Shown: positions 18,490 to 25,689 of the stretch, piece after piece
Layout: each line of letters opens with the position of its first letter
Position numbering within the stretch: the stretch's first letter is position 1
Source: Candidatus Opimibacter skivensis
GTDB lineage: Bacteria > Bacteroidota > Bacteroidia > Chitinophagales > Saprospiraceae
Reading direction: 5' to 3'
DNA length: 32,882 nucleotides
NCBI GenBank assembly: GCA_016722045.1
Contig: JADKGY010000013.1
Coordinates: 1 to 32,882, forward strand
Position numbers and translations under genes: made by a program
The notes under the pieces: model-generated
What the model was told of the DNA's origin: nothing
Database searches by the model: none
What the model saw: the letters and a program-made list of their open reading frames with translations, nothing else

Positions 18490-18881
18490 GCAAATGATGG
18501 TTGGGATTATAATAATTTGTCGTTGGTAAATATAACCAAAACGGCGTCAAACATACGATATCCATTGGCATTTGCACCTTTTAAAAACATAGATACATGC
18601 TTCGTGCTTTCATCTGTAAATCACACATACATAGATGCTTACATAAGCACCTTATCATACATCATTTTTACATCATAGGTAATGCGCTCTAATACACACC
18701 AGTATGTATCATACATCGAATACATGATTAAGAAAAAAAATAAAATTTTTTATCCCCAATTGGGAAAAAACATGTGGAAAACTTCTGCGATAGTGATAAA
18801 AAAAAGAAGAAGGGGTGTGTTGTACCCACCCCTTCTTCTTTTTTTATCGCATTGTTGAATCAAAAAAAAATTCTAAACGCA
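18490..18881. other. AT-rich intergenic region
   Basis: Holds the upstream region of the TPR gene, repeated CATACAT-like words, a small palindrome GCTTA-CA-TAAGC, a perfect CCCAATTGGG (18755-18764), and the terminator at 18795-18848. No gene is seen; an unrecognised small RNA is possible. Confidence 0.45.
18795..18848 (-). terminator. Terminator of the sigma/anti-sigma/Spy-like operon
   Basis: A long near-perfect hairpin whose GC-rich top is GAAGAAGGGGTG paired with CACCCCTTCTTC (loop about 9 nt). The base is A-run/T-run, so it could work in both directions. It lies 34 bp after the Spy-like stop. Confidence 0.85.
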
Positions 18882-19343
18882 CTAATTTTTTTGATCACGC
18901 TGTGGCCCCTGAGGATTCATTCCATTTGCTCTTTTCAGGAGACCTCTGTTGAATTCTCTTTCAGATGCCTGTAGTAAAATGATTTTTCTCGGACTGATCA
19001 CCTTGCGTAAATCTGCAATCAGTTTTTTCTGAAGATCAAGTCTTTTCTGTTCCTGAATGACGTGACGATCGATGATAGTATTAGCTTCATCATCGGTGAT
19101 GGTCATCAGATCGGGGCGCTCCATGTCATCTTTCATGTCCTTGAGTGCGTCTTTGTATTCATTGTACACAGGCCAGAATTTTGTGGCTTCGTCAGGAGAC
19201 AAATCAAGCTTTTGCGTGATGAATCCGATGCGCTGTGCTTCTATCCGCTGCCTAGCTTCTTTTGAAAGGGGGCCTTGTGGCTGAGCAAATCCCAGGACAG
19301 GTATGATAAAGGTCAGGGCGATGACTAAATATTTGAGTTTCAT
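18882..19343 (-). CDS. Spy/CpxP-like periplasmic protein
   Basis: This 153-residue protein has a signal peptide (MKLKYLVIALTFIIPVLGFA) and a helical, charged body: RIEAQRIGFITQKLDLSPDE, then FWPVYNEYKDALKDMKDDM and QKKLIADLRKVISPRK. The pattern LDLSPDEATKFWPVYNEY is typical of Bacteroidota proteins related to Spy/CpxP periplasmic chaperones or metal-stress sensors. It is the third gene after an ECF sigma factor and a single-helix membrane protein, a common envelope-stress arrangement. A role in sensing or buffering envelope stress is inferred. Confidence 0.75.
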   Translation of the reverse strand: MKLKYLVIALTFIIPVLGFAQPQGPLSKEARQRIEAQRIGFITQKLDLSPDEATKFWPVYNEYKDALKDMKDDMERPDLMTITDDEANTIIDRHVIQEQKRLDLQKKLIADLRKVISPRKIILLQASEREFNRGLLKRANGMNPQGPQRDQKN

Positions 19344-19366
19344 GTTTATAGAGTTTGGTGTGTTAT

Positions 19367-19801
19367 TTAAAATAAGTCTTCTGGATCTGTTCCGTTTGTT
19401 TCTTCCATGAGATATTCTTCGATGGCATCATGCGGTACATCCGGTTGGATTTCGTCCATCTGGATGTCAGTGGTTTCGAGGAGAGGTTCAAACTCATCGA
19501 TATTTTCATTTATGTATTGGTAAGCTTCGACTGCACTGATGTCATTCGTCTCTACTAAAGCAGGTTTTGATAAAAACCAAAATCCACCTATGCTGAGCCC
19601 TGTCATGATCGCGGCTATTCCGATTATCCTTTTCCATGTAATCTTTCTTACTATCGGTTGAGACTCCTCTTTCTTCCAACGGTTTAAAACATCATCCGGA
19701 AATGATTCAAAATATCCGGCAGGAGGATCAATTGATTCTTTCAATGGAAATCCGGGTGCTATTTCTTTTACCTCGTCATTTATATCATCTTCTGGTGTCA
19801 T
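19367..19801 (-). CDS. Probable anti-sigma factor, single-pass membrane protein
   Basis: This 144-residue protein has one membrane helix in the middle (IIGIAAIMTGLSIGGFWFL) with an acidic N-terminal side and an acidic C-terminal side (DEFEPLLETTDIQMDEIQPD). No HxxxCxxC zinc anti-sigma motif is visible. The role is inferred from its position, 3 bp after the ECF sigma gene, and its topology. It should hold the sigma factor at the inner membrane until a signal arrives. Confidence 0.6.
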   Translation of the reverse strand: MTPEDDINDEVKEIAPGFPLKESIDPPAGYFESFPDDVLNRWKKEESQPIVRKITWKRIIGIAAIMTGLSIGGFWFLSKPALVETNDISAVEAYQYINENIDEFEPLLETTDIQMDEIQPDVPHDAIEEYLMEETNGTDPEDLF

Positions 19802-19804
19802 GAT

Positions 19805-20350
19805 TTATAATATTTGTTTTGCACGAAATTCTTCTTCTATTTTCTTTACGGCATGATGAAAGGAAGCTTTCAACGCCCCTTCTGTCAGCTGCAGCATTTC
19901 AGCCATTTGCTTGTATGACAATTCATCAAAATACCGCATGCGGAATACCATTTGTTGTCGTTCAGGCAGACCTGTAACCACCATCTCCAGTGAGGCCGCT
20001 AAATTGTCTGTATTGAGATAAGCTTCTGCGGGACGTGTGTCATGATTTTCCAGTTCAACTGTCTTTATTCTTGAGGTACTTTTCTGATAGTTGATCACTT
20101 CATTGCAGGCGATCCTGTACATCCAGGTGAATAGTTCTGATCTTCCTTCATATCCTTTGATATGCCTGAAGATTTTGATGAAGGTGTTTTGCAGGATGTC
20201 ATCTGCATCTTCATGAGACGATACTCTTCCTCTCACCAGGCTATACAGGCGCTTCTGGTACTTGACGACCAATTGCCTAAACCCTTCCTCCTGAGTCCGG
20301 GGGTGACTTACCAGTGTTACTATCTCTTCGTCTGTCATGCTGTCCTTCAA
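19805..20350 (-). CDS. ECF-type RNA polymerase sigma factor
   Basis: The 181-residue protein has sigma region 2 (FRQLVVKYQKRLYSLVRGRV, then HEDADDILQNTFIKIFRHI and GRSELFTWMYRIACNEVIN) and region 4 (LPERQQMVFRMRYFDELSYK, then LTEGALKASFHHAVKKIEE), with no region 3, as in ECF sigmas. It heads an operon with the anti-sigma-like protein and the Spy-like protein, ending at the terminator 18795-18848. Autoregulation is likely but no promoter motif could be confirmed. Confidence 0.93.
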   Translation of the reverse strand: MKDSMTDEEIVTLVSHPRTQEEGFRQLVVKYQKRLYSLVRGRVSSHEDADDILQNTFIKIFRHIKGYEGRSELFTWMYRIACNEVINYQKSTSRIKTVELENHDTRPAEAYLNTDNLAASLEMVVTGLPERQQMVFRMRYFDELSYKQMAEMLQLTEGALKASFHHAVKKIEEEFRAKQIL

Positions 20351-20406
20351 TATCTAAGACAACGGAAAGCGCCTTGGGTTTAATGCGTAGGAATTTAATG
20401 GCTGAT

Positions 20407-20593
20407 GGTTATTGGTTGTGGGAAAGTAGACTGGTTTTAGGTTATGAGTTGCGGGACATGTTAATGGTCTTTGGTTTTTGAAGAAACAAAAATTAAATTC
20501 CCGATAGAAGTCTTTTATCTATTGACTGATAACACATTACCTTTCCTATTCCCAAAAACCAGAAACCAGTCCACTTTCCAACAACCAATAACC
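20407..20593. repeat. Inverted pair of degenerate heptad arrays
   Basis: The arms 20407-20444 and 20556-20593 are inverted copies with few mismatches. Each is built of 7-bp words with one 5-bp word in the same place: GGTTATT, GGTTGTK, GGAAAGT, RGACT, GGTTTYW in one orientation. The left array continues with GG words to about 20479. The pair lies in the divergent promoter region between the sigma factor and the acyltransferase. Confidence 0.65.
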
Positions 20594-20618
20594 TTTATAC
20601 TTATCCTAAATCCGCGTC

Positions 20619-20626
20619 TATCTTTG
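20619..20626 (+). promoter_or_regulatory. Predicted promoter box very close to acyltransferase ATG
   Basis: TATCTTTG matches TAnnTTTG. Only 5 nt separate it from the ATG at 20632, so transcription would begin at or next to the start codon (leaderless mRNA). Confidence 0.5.
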
Positions 20627-20631
20627 TCTCC

Positions 20632-21198
20632 ATGAAGTACTTATCTCGGTTGATTTTGAGGATTTTGGGTTGGAAAGTGATCCTGGAGATACCTGCTGAT
20701 CTGAAGAAATATGTAGTAGCAGTAGCACCACATACGAGCTGGAAGGACTTTTTTCTGGGGCTTGTGGTGCGTTCTTCGATTGGTCGGAAGATTTACTATT
20801 TGGGCAAAAAGGAATTGTTTGACAGTCCTTTTGGCTTCTTCTTCTGGTGGACCGGGGGAAGGCCTGTCGATCGGAAACAAAAAACAGGTTTAGTCGATCA
20901 GGTCGTTGCGCTATTTAACGGTAGTGAAGAATTTGCTATCGGAATTGCTCCTGAAGGGACACGGAAAAAGGTAAGTGATTTCAAAACCGGATTTTATTTC
21001 ATCGCACAAAAAGCGGGTGTACCGATCATTCCATGTTCATTTGATTATGGACATAAGACTGTTCATTTCATGAAGCCCTTTTATCCAACATCCGATTCTG
21101 AAAAAGATCTTGATTTGATATGGAGTTATTTTGATGGAGTGATGGGGGCGAAAGTGGAAGGAAGTATTTCAGGAAGGTGGCGTGAGGTGGAAATCTGA
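20632..21198 (+). CDS. PlsC-family 1-acylglycerol-3-phosphate acyltransferase
   Basis: The 188-residue enzyme carries the acyltransferase blocks in order: HTSWKD (the HX4D catalytic motif), GGRPVDR, and PEGTRKK (phosphate binding), then a GVPIIPCSFDYG segment. It should transfer an acyl chain to a glycerolipid or related acceptor at the inner-membrane surface. The length is short for PlsC but usual for this Bacteroidota subgroup. The stop TGA is the first three bases of a short heptad array. It is convergent with a thioesterase gene, which may point to lipid or acyl-CoA metabolism. Confidence 0.88.
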   Translation: MKYLSRLILRILGWKVILEIPADLKKYVVAVAPHTSWKDFFLGLVVRSSIGRKIYYLGKKELFDSPFGFFFWWTGGRPVDRKQKTGLVDQVVALFNGSEEFAIGIAPEGTRKKVSDFKTGFYFIAQKAGVPIIPCSFDYGHKTVHFMKPFYPTSDSEKDLDLIWSYFDGVMGAKVEGSISGRWREVEI

Positions 21199-21215
21199 GA
21201 TCTGAATCTGAGACG
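21196..21215 (+). repeat. Short heptad array at the acyltransferase stop codon
   Basis: TGAGATC, TGAATC (6 bp) and TGAGACG follow each other, the first TGA being the gene's stop. Confidence 0.6.
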
Positions 21216-21300
21216 GATTTTGATTCTGGCGTCTAAGCTGCTTTTATATCCTCTTGGCCCTTGTCTGGTTTGGTTTGGTTTGCTCACCCGGGGTGTCGGA

Positions 21301-21328
21301 CTGAATACTGATTACTGCTCACTGATTA
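21301..21328 (-). repeat. Heptad array overlapping the thioesterase stop codon
   Basis: On the minus strand the units are TAATCAG, TGAGCAG, TAATCAG and TATTCAG. The thioesterase stop is the TGA that begins the second unit, and its last residues (Asn-Gln) are coded by the first unit, so the array reaches into the gene. TATTCAG is also used in the dsbD array. Confidence 0.8.
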
Positions 21329-21819
21329 CCACTTTTTTTAGTCATATTCCTAAGCCTTTCATTAAAATCTTTCTCCTCAATAGGTACACATACCCTATTA
21401 AATAATTCCTGTAGTTCCACCCCGTGTTCTATACTCTTTCCTTTCCGGATATCAATGTGGATAAATTGTGCCCATAAAAGTGATTTCAGTGTTCTTTCAG
21501 CATCATACATCCGCATTTCAACATGTAGAAATTTTGGTTTTGAATCAATCAACTGGCTCTCAATCGTCACTTCTTCCATCAATAGTGCCGGCCTGATATA
21601 GGCGATCTGATTTTGAGTCACCACCCATCCTAACCCCGTAGTCCGGCTATATTCATAGATATTGAAGTCATACGTCTTCCATACCTGGTCCTCACGGGCA
21701 TTCATAAAGTAATCAAGGTACTTTCCATTATTGAGATGCGAATACGGATCACAATCCTGGAATCGGATGATGGCTTTGCTGGAAAGAAACTGAGGTTCCT
21801 TTGAGTCTGGGACAGTCAT
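21319..21819 (-). CDS. Hotdog-fold acyl-CoA thioesterase (YbgC/4HBT-like)
   Basis: The 166-residue protein has the 4HBT signature RFQDCDPYSHLNNGKYLDYF, in which the Asp early in the motif is the usual catalytic residue. Strands then follow as WVVTQNQIAYIRPALLMEEV and KFLHVEMRMYDAERTLKSLL. It should hydrolyse an acyl-CoA in the cytoplasm; the substrate is unknown. The last residues are encoded by a repeat unit. Its promoter side faces ligA. Confidence 0.88.
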   Translation of the reverse strand: MTVPDSKEPQFLSSKAIIRFQDCDPYSHLNNGKYLDYFMNAREDQVWKTYDFNIYEYSRTTGLGWVVTQNQIAYIRPALLMEEVTIESQLIDSKPKFLHVEMRMYDAERTLKSLLWAQFIHIDIRKGKSIEHGVELQELFNRVCVPIEEKDFNERLRNMTKKSGNQ

Positions 21820-21949
21820 AAGGTGAAAATAGGTATAAGTGTGAAGTTAAAATAAACTCGACCAGATAGAATTTTGAATAAGGATCAACGAATTCTGAAT
21901 TTTGAAGTAAAAGAATGAATACCAAATTTTAAAGTAATAGTCCTTTGAC

Positions 21950-22001
21950 CATCCTCCCATTGCCCTAACTCGCAGCCATGACCTTAACCTATGACCTATT
22001 T
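21950..22001. repeat. Degenerate CC-ending heptad words upstream of ligA
   Basis: The plus strand reads as words of 6-8 bp ending in CC, such as ATCCTCC, CATTGCC, ATGACC, TTAACC and TATGACC. It lies in the divergent region between the thioesterase and ligA. The periodicity is loose. Confidence 0.35.
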
Positions 22002-22045
22002 CACTATTGTATCCTTAAATTCGCCCTGAAGATCAACAACCACAG

Positions 22046-24160
22046 ATGCGCTACACGGCTGAACAACAGAAGATTTTTTTCAATGAAACAAAAAAATACC
22101 TGGCAAAAAAAAGTGCCGGTGATTTGCAAGGCGATGATATTCAACCCCTGGAAGAATTGGTTCGCTTTCATGAATACCGATATTATGTCCTCAATGATCC
22201 ACTGGTCAGTGATTTCGAATATGATCAGCTATATAAACTTCTTGAGTCACTTGAGAAAAAATATCCCGCAAAATCATCACCTAACTCCCCTACCCGTCGT
22301 GTCTCGAGTGATCTGATTGATGATTTCGTCACGGTGAAACATGTGATCCCCATGTTATCTCTTGACAATTCATATGATGCGGATGATCTGATCAAATTTG
22401 ATACGCAGGTTAAAAAACTGACCGAGAGAAATATTATTAATTACACAGTCGAACCAAAATACGATGGGGGAAGCATTGCTATTATATATGAAAATGATCT
22501 ATTGGTAAGGGTAGCCACACGGGGTAACGGTGAGGAAGGTGAAGAAATCACTGTTCAGGCACGCACGATCAAATCACTGCCATTAAGTGCGGCATTTTCG
22601 AAACATGGAATTTATAAAGTGGAATTGAGAGGTGAAGCTGTTATCTCAAAGGCAAGATTTAAAGAAGTCAACAAACAGCGGGCTGATGATGGCCTTCCTT
22701 TATTAGCCAATTCAAGAAACAGTGCATCAGGTGGTTTACGAACAAAAGATCCTTCAGAAACGGCAAGACGTCAGTTGGATGCTTTCATTTTTCAAATGGG
22801 TTATGCTGTAGATAAAAATGGCAAAGATGTATTGCCTTCAATAAAATCTCATCACGACGCTATCGAACTTCTGGGAACGCTTGGCTTCAAAGTTTCAAAA
22901 GGTGATAAACGTTTTTGCAAAGGAATAGAAGAAGTCATCGACCAGATCAATCACTGGACGACGATTCGGGATGATTTCCCGATTGAGATCGATGGCATGG
23001 TCGTGAAAGTGGATTCTTTCGATCTGCAGGATATGTGCGGCTACACAAGTCATCATCCCAGGTGGGCAATAGCGTATAAGTTCCAGGCAAAGCAGGCCAC
23101 AACAAAACTCCTTGATATCGAATACAACGTAGGTAAAATAGGCTCAATCACCCCGGTGGCGAAAGTTGAACCTGTATCACTTGCAGGCGTAACGATTTCA
23201 TCAATCTCCCTTCATAATGAAGACTTCATCAAATCAAAGGATATACGCATTGGCGATCAGGTGCTCATCGAAAGGGCAGGCGATGTGATTCCCTATATCG
23301 TCAAATCGCTTCCTGAACTAAGGACAGGCAATCTAAAACCGGTTATCTATCCAGCACATTGTCCTTCATGCAATACGACTCTGGTCCGGGAAGAAGATGA
23401 AGCCGCATGGCGATGTCCTAATCCGGATTGTGAAGCCCAACTCATTCAAAAATTAATTTTCCATGTATCAAAAGACGCCATGGATATCGATGGCTTTGGT
23501 GAAAAATATATTGTTCGTTTTTTTGAATTGGGTTGGCTCAAAAATTTCGCAGATATCTACAATCTGGATTATGATAAAATAGCCGCGTTGGAAGGTTTTG
23601 GTAAAAAATCTGCTGACAAATTGAAAGATTCCATTGAAAAAGCGAAATCCAATCCGATATATAGACTTCTCCATAGCCTGAGTATCCATCATTTAGGTCA
23701 ACGTGCATCAAAGCTTATCGCAGAACGAATCGCACACGTATTTGATTTAGAAAATTGGACACTTACCGACTATACGTCTATCAAAGACATTGGCCCTGTG
23801 GTCGCAGAAAAAGTGCAGGATTGGTTTTCAGTTAAAAAGAATATCGCTCTCCTTCACCAGATGGAATCCAATGGTGTAAATCTGAAACAAACGGATCTGG
23901 ATAAGCCTAAACAATTGATAACAGATGGTGTATTGTCAGGAAAAACAATTTTATTCACAGGTACACTTTCCAGGATGGGACGTAAAGAAGCTCAGGACCT
24001 GGCAGAATCCTTAGGCGCTAAAAACATCAGTGCCGTCAGCGGTAATCTGGACATCCTTGTCGTCGGAGAAGATGCAGGATCAAAACTCGACAAAGCAAAA
24101 AAAATTGGCACTGTGCAGATACTTACGGAAGATGAGTTTATTGCATTAGCTAACCAATAA
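22046..24160 (+). CDS. ligA: NAD-dependent DNA ligase
   Basis: LigA seals nicks during replication and repair, using NAD+. The 704-residue length is normal. The N-terminal Ia domain has FHEYRYYVLNDPLVSDFEYD. The adenylation motif is EPKYDGGS with the AMP-accepting Lys138. The OB fold has VLIERAGDVIPYI. The zinc finger has CPSCNTTL and CPNPDC (near residues 438-460). HhH repeats follow (ALEGFGKKSADKL, LHSLSIHHLG), and a C-terminal BRCT domain begins around KTILFTGTLSRMGRKEAQDL. The frame is intact over 2.1 kb. A strong hairpin terminator lies just downstream. Confidence 0.97.
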   Translation: MRYTAEQQKIFFNETKKYLAKKSAGDLQGDDIQPLEELVRFHEYRYYVLNDPLVSDFEYDQLYKLLESLEKKYPAKSSPNSPTRRVSSDLIDDFVTVKHVIPMLSLDNSYDADDLIKFDTQVKKLTERNIINYTVEPKYDGGSIAIIYENDLLVRVATRGNGEEGEEITVQARTIKSLPLSAAFSKHGIYKVELRGEAVISKARFKEVNKQRADDGLPLLANSRNSASGGLRTKDPSETARRQLDAFIFQMGYAVDKNGKDVLPSIKSHHDAIELLGTLGFKVSKGDKRFCKGIEEVIDQINHWTTIRDDFPIEIDGMVVKVDSFDLQDMCGYTSHHPRWAIAYKFQAKQATTKLLDIEYNVGKIGSITPVAKVEPVSLAGVTISSISLHNEDFIKSKDIRIGDQVLIERAGDVIPYIVKSLPELRTGNLKPVIYPAHCPSCNTTLVREEDEAAWRCPNPDCEAQLIQKLIFHVSKDAMDIDGFGEKYIVRFFELGWLKNFADIYNLDYDKIAALEGFGKKSADKLKDSIEKAKSNPIYRLLHSLSIHHLGQRASKLIAERIAHVFDLENWTLTDYTSIKDIGPVVAEKVQDWFSVKKNIALLHQMESNGVNLKQTDLDKPKQLITDGVLSGKTILFTGTLSRMGRKEAQDLAESLGAKNISAVSGNLDILVVGEDAGSKLDKAKKIGTVQILTEDEFIALANQ

Positions 24161-24213
24161 TATTTTAAAAAAGTACGGACAGGTCGCGACCTGTCCGTAC
24201 TTTTTAAAATATT
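24159..24213. terminator. Bidirectional terminator between ligA and the NYN gene
   Basis: A long palindrome centred at 24186/24187. Its GC-rich core is GTACGGACAGGTC paired with GACCTGTCCGTAC, flanked by A-run and T-run arms. It serves both convergent genes. Confidence 0.9.
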
Positions 24214-24219
24214 ATATCC

Positions 24220-25011
24220 TTACACTGCGGGTTGTGCCTTATCCGGTATAAAATGTCTTGAATGTAGCAATTGCATATGCGTTGCCAATATTCCGCCTTC
24301 AGATCTACCTGATTCTTCAATCGTGAATTCAAAGACGTCATCGAGATTCACATAATGACGTTCGGGCAATTGTGAGAAGTGAAAGAAAATATCTCTCCAT
24401 GTGCGCAGATCGATGTCAAGATATTTCATAAAGCCATATCCATCCTGTACAGAATAACAATAACCCCGGGTACGACAACCTATAGCACCCCAATCTTCAA
24501 CCCGCTGATCAAGTACCGGAAGCAGATTAGGTATAAGATACCCCGAAAGAAATTTATCCCCTTCGTTGACAAGGTCCCGGCTGATGTATCTGAAGGCTAA
24601 AATCTCAACACGGATTCCCATGTTTTGTATTGCCTGCACTACTTTTTTAAAATCACCATCACCTGTGAGAAGGTATACTGTGTCAAGATGTTGACTTTGC
24701 AGAAGGATGTCAACAGCCATGTCCAGATCAGCATTCGCTTTTCCGATACGCTGTCCGTCTTCATCTTCAAACCATTTAATCGCTTTTGTAATCACCTTGA
24801 AACCATAACTCCTTACGATACTTAAAAACCCATTTGTGCGGTCTTTATATTCGTAATCGGTTTTCATCCTGGCCTCATCAATTGACATGTAGGAGTTAAG
24901 CCTGATGGGATCTCCGTATAAAGAAACATAGTCTCTCAGCACATCATACCTAATACCATAACCACCGCTGCGTCTTATATTCTCAGCGTCAATAAATACA
25001 CCAATTTTCAT
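24220..25011 (-). CDS. NYN-domain RNase-like protein fused to a cold-shock-like domain
   Basis: The first about 165 residues form a NYN (LabA/DUF88) PIN-fold nuclease domain. Acidic catalytic-type residues appear in VFIDAENIRR, ADLDMAVDIL and YLLTGDGDFKKVVQAI. The C-terminal part (about 185-250) has the outline of an S1/cold-shock OB fold: GYCYSVQDGYGFMKYL, then RDIFFHFSQL and VFEFTIEESGRSEGGILATH. It would bind and cut RNA, the OB fold giving RNA affinity. The frame is intact. The NYN assignment is firm; the cold-shock domain is probable. Confidence 0.83.
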   Translation of the reverse strand: MKIGVFIDAENIRRSGGYGIRYDVLRDYVSLYGDPIRLNSYMSIDEARMKTDYEYKDRTNGFLSIVRSYGFKVITKAIKWFEDEDGQRIGKANADLDMAVDILLQSQHLDTVYLLTGDGDFKKVVQAIQNMGIRVEILAFRYISRDLVNEGDKFLSGYLIPNLLPVLDQRVEDWGAIGCRTRGYCYSVQDGYGFMKYLDIDLRTWRDIFFHFSQLPERHYVNLDDVFEFTIEESGRSEGGILATHMQLLHSRHFIPDKAQPAV

Positions 25012-25098
25012 CGTCTTTCTTTTTTACAAATAGTTAAAAATTCCCTTTAAGCAAATAAAGGATCAACACATTACTGTGCATAGCAATAAAGGGTTCTG

Positions 25099-25578
25099 TT
25101 AGTTATCCGTTCGCTTCAGTTGCCAGTAAAATTCAAATGAGGCAACCTTTTGTCCAGCCTGATCATGAGCTGTGACGGGTAATGAAATAGTCAAAGTTTC
25201 GCCCGGTGTTCTCAAAGAGTCCAATTGAAGTTGTACCTCCTGACCGGAATTGCAAAAATAGTAACTTTTACCTCTTACTTTCTTTAAAAATTCACCCTTC
25301 ACACCTGTTAAAATATACTTTGTATTAGTTCCTGATACATAGGCATATACAAGAGCCCCTGTGCTCAACTCTGCTGCCATCCCCATCACCGCCCAGAAAA
25401 CAGACCCAAAAGGGTTCCGGATCCAGAGGCGATCTTTCAGCATCACCCTGCATCCATTTTCATCCAAAGAATCGATCACCATACCTGATATCAGACCCAT
25501 CGGAAGCCTTCTCAACATCCACATTCTCATTTTCCATGGAGTGGTTAGTTGTTTTGAAAGTTTTTTGTTGAAAGACAC
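25099..25578 (-). CDS. DUF4442 hotdog-fold protein, possible thioesterase
   Basis: The 159-residue protein reads PWKMRMWMLRRLPMGLISGM, then NPFGSVFWAVMGMAAELSTG and KGEFLKKVRGKSYYFC. This matches the DUF4442 outline, a hotdog fold related to PaaI-type thioesterases, with the AAELSTG helix in the place of the active-site helix. Function is unproven for the family. It lies downstream of uvrB on the same strand, separated by two heptad arrays. Confidence 0.75.
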   Translation of the reverse strand: MSFNKKLSKQLTTPWKMRMWMLRRLPMGLISGMVIDSLDENGCRVMLKDRLWIRNPFGSVFWAVMGMAAELSTGALVYAYVSGTNTKYILTGVKGEFLKKVRGKSYYFCNSGQEVQLQLDSLRTPGETLTISLPVTAHDQAGQKVASFEFYWQLKRTDN

Positions 25579-25581
25579 GGC

Positions 25582-25609
25582 GATTTGAGATTTGAGATTT
25601 GAGATTTTG
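25582..25609. repeat. Heptad array upstream of the DUF4442 gene
   Basis: Three copies of GATTTGA plus GATTTTG. In plus phase they are TGAGATT units. This array is antisense to both neighbouring genes, the exception among the arrays of this window. Confidence 0.8.
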
Positions 25610-25654
25610 GTAATTAAATACGTATAAAGATGTTGTTTTAAGCGCGAATAAAAA

Positions 25655-25689
25655 CAAATCGAAAAGCGAAAATCGAAAATTCAAAATCA
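25655..25689 (-). repeat. Heptad array at the uvrB stop codon
   Basis: On the minus strand five 7-bp units start with the stop: TGATTTT, GAATTTT, CGATTTT, CGCTTTT and CGATTTG. Confidence 0.8.
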
